Positions 5,931 through 9,275 of a stretch of DNA of 9,275 nucleotides are shown here, piece after piece. The position numbers and the translations under genes are program-made. Position 1 is the stretch's first letter. Each line of letters starts with the position of its first letter. The stretch is from an uncultured Bacteroidales bacterium (GTDB lineage Bacteria > Bacteroidota > Bacteroidia > Bacteroidales > F082), in NCBI GenBank assembly GCA_937896895.1, contig CALBNV010000010.1, positions 1 through 9,275 on the forward strand. Direction: 5' to 3'. The notes beneath the pieces were generated by a model, which was given only the letters and a program-made list of their open reading frames with translations, had not been told where the DNA came from and searched no databases.

Positions 5931-6089
5931 TTATTTCTCCAGCGCGATTTTTAAAAGGGTCAGCGCCCAGTCGGGCGGGTTCCGCTTTCCTGCTTTCCAG
6001 TCTTCCATCGTCCGGCGCGGAATACCATACCGGCGATTTAGTTCGGCCATCGGGAGGCCGTAGGCCTCAAGTAATTCTTTAAAGGTCAT
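5931..6089 (-). CDS. Small helix-turn-helix DNA-binding protein, second gene of the minus-strand operon
   Basis: Read on the minus strand, ATG at 6089 opens a 52-residue protein: MTFKELLEAYGLPMAELNRR, then YGIPRRTMEDWKAGKRNPPD and WALTLLKIALEK. It is a minimal XRE-like HTH: helix 1 FKELLEAYG, helix 2 MAELNRRYG (about 14-22), recognition helix IPRRTMEDWKAGKR (about 23-36), a PPDW turn, and a final helix. Short proteins of this type are common single-domain regulators in Bacillota genomes and phages. GGAGGG lies 6 bases upstream, and its start overlaps the stop of the acidic gene by 4 bases (ATGA), so they are one operon. It probably represses the operon through the palindrome in the promoter, as Aca proteins do for anti-CRISPR operons. 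The binding is an inference. Confidence 0.85.
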   Translation of the reverse strand: MTFKELLEAYGLPMAELNRRYGIPRRTMEDWKAGKRNPPDWALTLLKIALEK

Positions 6090-6607
6090 ACCCAGCCCTC
6101 CGCATTTTTCACAGCCTCGTCGATAATGAGCCCGGTATCCAGTTCATTGACGCAACTGTCGACGGCGTTCTCTTCCTGCTCTTTCAGCCATGCCTCGAAA
6201 CGCTCGGAATCAATTCCGCTGACGCGGCACTGGCGGAGCATGTTGTCGTAAATAGATTCGTCGATTTCGTCGCCATCTTCGTCGACGGGGTGCAGGTCAA
6301 GCTCAACGCCGAACTCCTCGCGGAAGCAGTAAGCGGCCTCGCCGCCATCGAAAAACCAGTAGTCAAAAAGAATGTCATAGAACTGACGGCATGCGGTATA
6401 GAGGTAATAGCGAGCATAGTCGGGGTCGTGGAATTGATAACGGCCGTTAGAGCCTGCGACCCATTCCTCGACGCCGGTCTCGCCTTCGCTGTCGATCCAT
6501 GCGCGGTATTCGCATTCGGGGTAACGGTATGCACTAGCCTCTGCCTCTTTCAGTGTCTCGACGACTGCGTCGTAATTGTTTTCGATGAGTTCTTTCAGGT
6601 TTGCCAT
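6086..6607 (-). CDS. Very acidic 173-residue protein, candidate DNA mimic / anti-defence moron
   Basis: I do not recognise a family. My count is 43 Asp/Glu against 13 Lys/Arg, net about -30 in 173 residues, with many aromatics (YRYPECEYRAWID near 27-39; DYARYYLYTACRQFYDILFD and YWFFDGG near 62-89; DLHPVDEDGDEIDESIYD near 104-121). Density and length resemble known DNA mimics such as ArdA-type antirestriction proteins, but I see no clear ArdA motif. Seven bases separate a strong AGGAGGA from ATG 6607. Upstream is a near-consensus promoter with a palindrome; downstream, overlapping, is an HTH gene. It is opposed to the late genes and independently transcribed, as a moron would be. No signal peptide or membrane segment. 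Role in blocking restriction or CRISPR is an inference from charge and context. Confidence 0.8.
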   Translation of the reverse strand: MANLKELIENNYDAVVETLKEAEASAYRYPECEYRAWIDSEGETGVEEWVAGSNGRYQFHDPDYARYYLYTACRQFYDILFDYWFFDGGEAAYCFREEFGVELDLHPVDEDGDEIDESIYDNMLRQCRVSGIDSERFEAWLKEQEENAVDSCVNELDTGLIIDEAVKNAEGWV

Positions 6608-6651
6608 GATGTTGTCCTCCTAAAGTTTTATATAGTATTTGCCGTAACCAT

Positions 6652-6680
6652 AATGTACCACGCATTGCGTGTATTGTCAA
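6652..6680 (-). promoter_or_regulatory. Promoter of the acidic-protein/HTH operon
   Basis: On the minus strand, TTGACA (plus 6675-6680, exact consensus -35) stands 17 bases from TACATT (plus 6652-6657, 4 of 6 to TATAAT). The leader to the AGGAGG and ATG 6607 is about 45 bases. It would give expression independent of phage late or early transcription. Confidence 0.8.
6659..6671. promoter_or_regulatory. Operator-like palindrome between -35 and -10
   Basis: CACGCA-T-TGCGTG is a perfect 13-bp inverted repeat (6-bp half-sites, single central base) lying wholly inside the 17-bp spacer of the promoter at 6652-6680. A dimeric HTH protein bound there would block RNA polymerase. The obvious candidate is the 52-residue HTH protein encoded in the same operon. 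Confidence 0.7.
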
Positions 6681-6689
6681 CAGGTTTTT

Positions 6690-6725
6690 GAAAAAAAAAT
6701 TCCCGGAGTTTTACCTCCGGGAATT
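6690..6725 (-). terminator. Intrinsic terminator of the serine recombinase gene
   Basis: A perfect 11-bp stem (6698-6708 with 6715-6725, loop TTTTAC) is followed on the minus strand by a run of about eight T residues (plus 6690-6697 are A). It lies 42 bases beyond the recombinase stop and just before the acidic operon promoter, insulating that operon from recombinase transcription. Confidence 0.92.
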
Positions 6726-6767
6726 AGCCTTTATGCTACAGGGCCAAATGGCATTGAGTCGAAAAAG

Positions 6768-8087
6768 CTACATGCGGAAGCTAAAAGAGACAGCCCTGTC
6801 CGGCTGTATTGTCACGCTTTCGAGTATGCGGAGCCAGAACGCTCTCCGGCCCGGTTTGCTCATGTCGTCGTATATTGCACGCCAGCCCGAGGGCAGGATC
6901 GCGCGAAGCGTCTCCGGGTCTCTCGACTGTCTCGGTCGTTCAAGCTCGGCCAGTTCGGCGTCGATGGCGGCGCGGGCCGTCTCGAATTCCTCGAGAGAGA
7001 CCACCCCGGCAAGATACGCATCGAAGCCTCGTTTCCTGCGCTCCTGCAGGCGCTGTACGCGTTTTTCCGTTTCAGCGTCCTCGTTGCCGTCCTGTTGGAC
7101 AGTCGCCTCCAGCACGAGCCTGTCGAGCTCTGGGGCCAGTCTGTCGAGTATGGCCTGCTCGATGAGCCGCTCGGAGAGGTAGACACGTTGGTCGCACAGC
7201 ATTCCGCGAGAGTTCGCGCACTTGGCGCAGTGGTAGCTTAGATAATGATTCGGCCCGTTACGGTGGCCGATGTACGCAGCGCCGCACGTGCCACATCGGG
7301 CCAGCCCTGAAAACAGATAAACCTCTTTCGAGCGTGGGCGCTTTTCGTGCACGCTTCGGATTTGGTCGGCCTGCTCTGGTGTGATGTACGCCTCGGCCTC
7401 GACCGATCCCTGCATCGTGCCGGCGTAGCGTTCCGGCCGGCTGAGAATACGGCAGCCTGTGGCCCTTGTGATGAGCAGGCCCGCATCCAGCGCGGCCTGT
7501 GTGGCCTGTGTTTTATTGCCGGTATTTATATATGTATCGAGATATGCCTGCACACCGGCGGACGTTGCTGGGTCTTTGACCGGCCGTTTTCCGTCTAGGA
7601 TGTAGCCAAGAGGCATGGCGCCGGAAACCAGCTCGCCGCGCTTGCGCTTCTCGGTCATCGTAAATTTGATTCTGTCGGATGCCATGTCGGCCTCGTGCTG
7701 GGCCACGCTCAACATGATATTGACTTTAAATCGGCCGGCGCTGGATATCGTTTCATAGGCCTCGAGGATTGCCTGCCACGTTACGCGGTGCGCCTCTAGA
7801 ATCTCCTGCACTTTGTAGTAATCGGACAGGTTCCGGAACCATCGGTCAAGCTTTGTAAATAGTACGATCTGCACGCTGTCGGCCTCTACATCGGCCAGCA
7901 AGGCCTGCATCGCCGGCCGGGTCCTGTAGGACTTCCGGGCAGAAAAACCCTCGTCGCGATAGACGCCCACGACGCTGTGGCCATGTTCGGCGGCAAACGC
8001 ACGGAGGGCGGCCTCTTGGTCGGCCAAGCTCTCACCGTGCCGTGCCTGCTCTGCTGTCGACACGCGGCAGTAAATGGCTGCTTTCAT
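6768..8087 (-). CDS. Large serine recombinase, probable phage integrase
   Basis: A 439-residue protein on the minus strand; ATG 8087 is chosen because MKAAIYCRVS is the usual N-terminus and GGGTGAT lies just before it (an in-frame GTG at 8099 is the alternative). The resolvase-type catalytic domain (1-145) holds nucleophile Ser10 in YCRVSTAEQA, acidic/Arg residues in YRDEGFSARKS, Arg82/Arg85 in FTKLDRWFRN and the long helix SAGRFKVNIMLSVAQHEADM. A recombinase domain (about 155-250, GYILDGKRPV to VHEKRPRSK) and a zinc ribbon (Cys265, Cys268, then Cys287/Cys290/Cys298) follow. A coiled coil (about 337-385) carries the regulator-contact motif. Length is near the low end for large serine integrases. 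It would integrate the phage at attP x attB. Its 3' end has its own terminator; it is divergent from the tiny unit at 8118-8313. Confidence 0.95.
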   Translation of the reverse strand: MKAAIYCRVSTAEQARHGESLADQEAALRAFAAEHGHSVVGVYRDEGFSARKSYRTRPAMQALLADVEADSVQIVLFTKLDRWFRNLSDYYKVQEILEAHRVTWQAILEAYETISSAGRFKVNIMLSVAQHEADMASDRIKFTMTEKRKRGELVSGAMPLGYILDGKRPVKDPATSAGVQAYLDTYINTGNKTQATQAALDAGLLITRATGCRILSRPERYAGTMQGSVEAEAYITPEQADQIRSVHEKRPRSKEVYLFSGLARCGTCGAAYIGHRNGPNHYLSYHCAKCANSRGMLCDQRVYLSERLIEQAILDRLAPELDRLVLEATVQQDGNEDAETEKRVQRLQERRKRGFDAYLAGVVSLEEFETARAAIDAELAELERPRQSRDPETLRAILPSGWRAIYDDMSKPGRRAFWLRILESVTIQPDRAVSFSFRM

Positions 8088-8117
8088 GATATCACCCACT
8101 AAAATTTTTATGCATGC

Positions 8118-8146
8118 TTGATTCTTTTACACAAAAGTAGTATTGT
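8118..8146 (+). promoter_or_regulatory. Weak candidate promoter for the 31-codon unit
   Basis: TTGATT (8118-8123) and TATTGT (8141-8146) are 17 bases apart, each 4 of 6 to consensus. The inverted repeat at 8148-8165 covers the predicted start. The 95-base gap between the recombinase and this ORF also holds ATGCATGC and CTTTT-ACAC-AAAAG symmetries and is a plausible place for attP or the recombinase promoter; nothing there is decisive. Confidence 0.35.
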
Positions 8147-8147
8147 A

Positions 8148-8165
8148 TAAGGACAGAAGTCCTTA
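8148..8165. repeat. 18-bp inverted repeat at the putative transcription start
   Basis: TAAGGAC (8148-8154) and GTCCTTA (8159-8165) are exact inverted copies around AGAA. It lies between the weak -10 and the GAGGAGGG ribosome binding site. It may be an operator or a 5' RNA hairpin that shields the start. It is unrelated in sequence to the TGAAC-type operators at 8707-8883. Confidence 0.5.
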
Positions 8166-8182
8166 GAGGAGGGTATGCAGAT

Positions 8183-8278
8183 ATGAATATTCGCAATCAA
8201 ATCGACGCCCTACTGGATAGGGCGGAACCGTACCAGCTGCGGAAAGTCCTTCGCTTTCTCGCAGCATACATACGGTAA
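8183..8278 (+). CDS. Possible 31-residue protein between recombinase and repressor
   Basis: ATG 8183 has GAGGAGGG 9 bases upstream (an ATG at 8175 stops after three codons). It opens MNIRNQIDALLDRAEPYQLR and closes with KVLRFLAAYIR then TAA. The composition is amphipathic and helical, and the LLDRAEPYQLRKVLRFLAA part resembles the helical tails seen after XRE domains in Bacillota regulators, so it could be a peptide partner of a regulator. It has a terminator immediately downstream and is convergent with the repressor gene. It could equally be a small RNA with a fortuitous ORF. Confidence 0.5.
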   Translation: MNIRNQIDALLDRAEPYQLRKVLRFLAAYIR

Positions 8279-8281
8279 CGG

Positions 8282-8313
8282 AAAGCGGTCGGCTTATTGC
8301 CGGCCGCTTTTTT
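8282..8313. terminator. Intrinsic terminator between the 31-codon ORF and the repressor 3' end
   Basis: A 12-bp stem (8282-8293 with 8299-8310, one G-U pair, loop TTATT) is followed by T residues on the plus strand (8308-8313). The repressor stop codon lies in the loop. On the minus strand a weaker TTTCC follows, so partial termination of repressor transcription before the recombinase gene is possible. Confidence 0.8.
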
Positions 8314-8674
8314 CTTCCTCCGCCAGCATGTTGGCCACTTCCTCGAGCACGCCCCACTGTTCCGGGGACAGTCTCCGAAGCACGTCCAGCAAGCGGAGTT
8401 TAAACGGATCGCCCTCCGCGAGCACGTCGCCGGCCCATTGGAAAAGGTCATCGTCTGCGGCCGCGTCTCGTTCCATCATCCGGCCGGTGCCTTCCCGGAG
8501 CCATTCCTCGCGGACACCGAACGCCAGACAGATGGCGCGGACGGTTCTGTCGCTGACGTTGTTCTTTCCGTTTTCGATGCTGGTCACTGCGGTGGTGCTG
8601 ATTCCAATCGCGGCGCCGAATTTGCCCTTGCTGAGATTTAAGGACTCGCGCAGTTGCTTTATTCTTTCTTTCAC
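8294..8674 (-). CDS. XRE-family phage repressor (CI-like)
   Basis: A 126-residue protein on the minus strand starts at GTG 8674, with GGAGGTGA 4 bases upstream. The N-terminal HTH (about 1-63) is classical XRE: MKERIKQLRESLNLSKGKFG, recognition helix around ISTTAVTSIENGKNNV (25-40), and the VRAICLAFGVREEWLREGTG end (45-64), where 'W-L-x-x-G-x-G' is the usual finish. The C-terminus is a helical acidic part (DLFQWAGDVLAEGDPFKLRL, SPEQWGVLEEVANMLAEEEK) for dimerisation; there is no LexA-type peptidase, so induction is not by self-cleavage. It is divergent from the early gene at 8910, with both promoters and five operator-like sites between them, as expected for the lysis-lysogeny switch. Confidence 0.92.
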   Translation of the reverse strand: MKERIKQLRESLNLSKGKFGAAIGISTTAVTSIENGKNNVSDRTVRAICLAFGVREEWLREGTGRMMERDAAADDDLFQWAGDVLAEGDPFKLRLLDVLRRLSPEQWGVLEEVANMLAEEEKSGRQ

Positions 8675-8697
8675 TTATTCACCTCCGTTCTATAAGT

Positions 8698-8726
8698 ATA
8701 ATAGCATGAACTTGCTTGACTGTCAA
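8698..8726 (-). promoter_or_regulatory. Repressor promoter (minus strand)
   Basis: On the minus strand, TTGACA (plus 8721-8726, exact) and TATTAT (plus 8698-8703, 5 of 6) are 17 bases apart. A degenerate operator, TGAAC-TTG-CTTGA (plus 8707-8719), fills the spacer, and the -35 lies inside the 23-bp palindrome at 8718-8740. This fits autoregulation of the repressor. Confidence 0.85.
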
Positions 8727-8747
8727 CTGAGTTGACAGTCTTTTTTT
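8718..8747 (+). terminator. 23-bp perfect palindrome followed by T7; terminator-like or operator
   Basis: GACTGTCAACT (8718-8728) and AGTTGACAGTC (8730-8740) are exact inverted copies around one G. Seven T residues (8741-8747) follow on the plus strand, giving a textbook intrinsic-terminator shape. It also holds the repressor -35 and a second TTGACA on the other strand. Either function, or both, is possible; no plus-strand transcript needing termination is evident here. Confidence 0.55.
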
Positions 8748-8785
8748 ATGCCTGTCTCAAAACGGGCTTATATATTATATATGTA

Positions 8786-8883
8786 TGAACTGCGTTCACA
8801 AAATAAATGAATTAAATTCAAAAAAGGTATTGACATATGAACTACGTTGATGTATTATACACTCACAAGGTGAACGGAGTTCA
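8786..8883. promoter_or_regulatory. Operator array for the XRE repressor
   Basis: Four 13-bp sites of form TGAAY-N3-RTTSA: TGAACTGCGTTCA (8786-8798), TGAATTAAATTCA (8808-8820), TGAACTACGTTGA (8838-8850) and TGAACGGAGTTCA (8871-8883, extended to 15 bp by flanking G and C). A fifth, weaker copy is at 8707-8719 in the repressor promoter. Centre spacings are 22, 30 and 33 bp. The 8838 site lies inside the spacer of the early promoter and the 8871 site near its transcribed start, so binding would shut it off. This is a typical cro/CI-style control region; the repressor identity is inferred. Confidence 0.75.
8830..8858 (+). promoter_or_regulatory. Early lytic promoter (plus strand)
   Basis: TTGACA (8830-8835, exact) and TATTAT (8853-8858, 5 of 6) are 17 bases apart, with an operator in the spacer. 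It drives the genes at 8910 and 9249 and lies divergent to the repressor promoter at 8698-8726. Confidence 0.9.
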
Positions 8884-8909
8884 CACCACATAATCAGGAG
8901 GAACAAAAC

Positions 8910-9137
8910 ATGACAAACACATATATTGACTACCTGCTGGACGTCCTGCATACCGCTTACGAAAAGGTGGAGGAAGACCGGGCCCGCACGTTCGAGGCTT
9001 TCGTGAAAGCTGAAGACGGTTCCGTCGAGGAAAAACGCCTCGACCTGAGACTGCAAAAGCTCAAACAGGCCAAGAGGAACATCGGAATGTTGGTCGGTAA
9101 CCTTTATGATATTCGTTCTTACAACAACGCAGAGTGA
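8910..9137 (+). CDS. Small early phage protein, function unknown
   Basis: A 75-residue protein; AGGAGG is 8 bases upstream of ATG 8910. It is the first gene after the early promoter, a position often occupied by Cro or an anti-repressor, but no HTH is visible. The sequence is helical and charged: MTNTYIDYLLDVLHTAYEKV, then VEEDRARTFEAFVKAEDGS and KRLDLRLQKLKQAKRNIGML, with heptad-like spacing over about 10-65 suggesting a coiled coil. A Tyr/Asn-rich end follows. Likely a small regulatory or structural early protein; no more can be said. Confidence 0.75.
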   Translation: MTNTYIDYLLDVLHTAYEKVEEDRARTFEAFVKAEDGSVEEKRLDLRLQKLKQAKRNIGMLVGNLYDIRSYNNAE

Positions 9138-9248
9138 CGGGGCCCCGGCCTCGGTAATGCGGCTGAGAGCGGTCACAAGCCCGCCGCAGTGTCCCAACGA
9201 CTCGACGGAGTTATAAACGTACCACCACGCCAGAGAGGAGGAAACGAC

Positions 9249-9275
9249 ATGACGAAACTGACCCACGAACAGGAA
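9249..9275 (+). CDS. Start of next early gene (partial)
   Basis: ATG 9249 has GAGAGGAGG 6 bases upstream and opens MTKLTHEQE to the window edge. Too short to identify. The 111-base gap before it contains GGGGCCCC and GC-rich symmetry (GCGGC/GCCGC) that could form an RNA hairpin, but no ribosome-bound small ORF is convincing there. Confidence 0.6.

Noticed and set aside
6669..7241. 190- and 164-aa plus-strand ORFs over the recombinase
   Set aside because: Ser/Arg-rich shadows antisense to the recombinase; no promoter or ribosome binding site.
9157..9216. 19-codon ORF between the early genes
   Set aside because: No ribosome binding site and a peptide with no sensible pattern.
8796..9266. 156-aa minus-strand ORF across the early gene
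   Set aside because: Covers the operator array and early promoter; it is a shadow without a ribosome binding site.
1..9275. CRISPR array, tRNA, rRNA, IS element, or diversity-generating retroelement feeding the fibre
   Set aside because: No regularly spaced repeats, cloverleaf, transposase or reverse transcriptase seen.

Overview
The window is phage DNA from a dsDNA tailed phage or prophage of a Bacillota host, probably a gut-type Clostridia. The evidence is baseplate J and YmfQ-type tail proteins (contractile-tail, myovirus-like), a TcdE/Cph1-type holin, a C39-family endolysin, a large serine recombinase, an XRE repressor with a divergent early promoter, and strong AGGAGG-type ribosome binding sites throughout. 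I cannot name the host genus.

Layout, left to right. (1) 2-4242, plus strand: the end of the tail module. It holds the C-terminus of baseplate J, a YmfQ-like tail protein, a tail fibre whose 5' end is split by a frameshift, and six small phage proteins that mostly overlap or abut. (2) 4251-5889, plus strand: a possible 27-codon ORF in a hairpin-rich gap, then the lysis cassette (holin, a 71-aa unknown protein, endolysin), closed by a bidirectional terminator. (3) 5931-6680, minus strand: a self-contained two-gene unit, with a strong promoter that has a 13-bp palindrome between its -35 and -10, a 173-aa very acidic protein, and an overlapping 52-aa helix-turn-helix protein. (4) 6690-8087, minus strand: a serine recombinase with its own terminator. 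(5) 8118-8313, plus strand: a tiny promoter/31-codon-ORF/terminator unit. (6) 8294-8884: the lysogeny switch, with an XRE repressor on the minus strand, two near-consensus divergent promoters and five related TGAAY-N3-RTTCA-like operator sites. (7) 8910-9275, plus strand: the first early genes.

Base composition changes sharply. The first ~1 kb is AT-rich (33-43% G+C in the 60-base lines I counted), the fibre alternates between about 60% and 37%, and counted lines from 2.6 kb on are about 60%. This fits modular exchange in the tail region.

The most interesting points are three. The acidic-protein/HTH unit has the layout of an anti-defence (anti-CRISPR/Aca-like) moron. The endolysin gene has an internal ribosome binding site and start that would make a free cell-wall-binding subunit. 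The immunity region is a readable multi-operator switch. The lysis genes run directly into the integrase and repressor, which suggests this is not the usual integrated form broken at attP between lysis and integrase.
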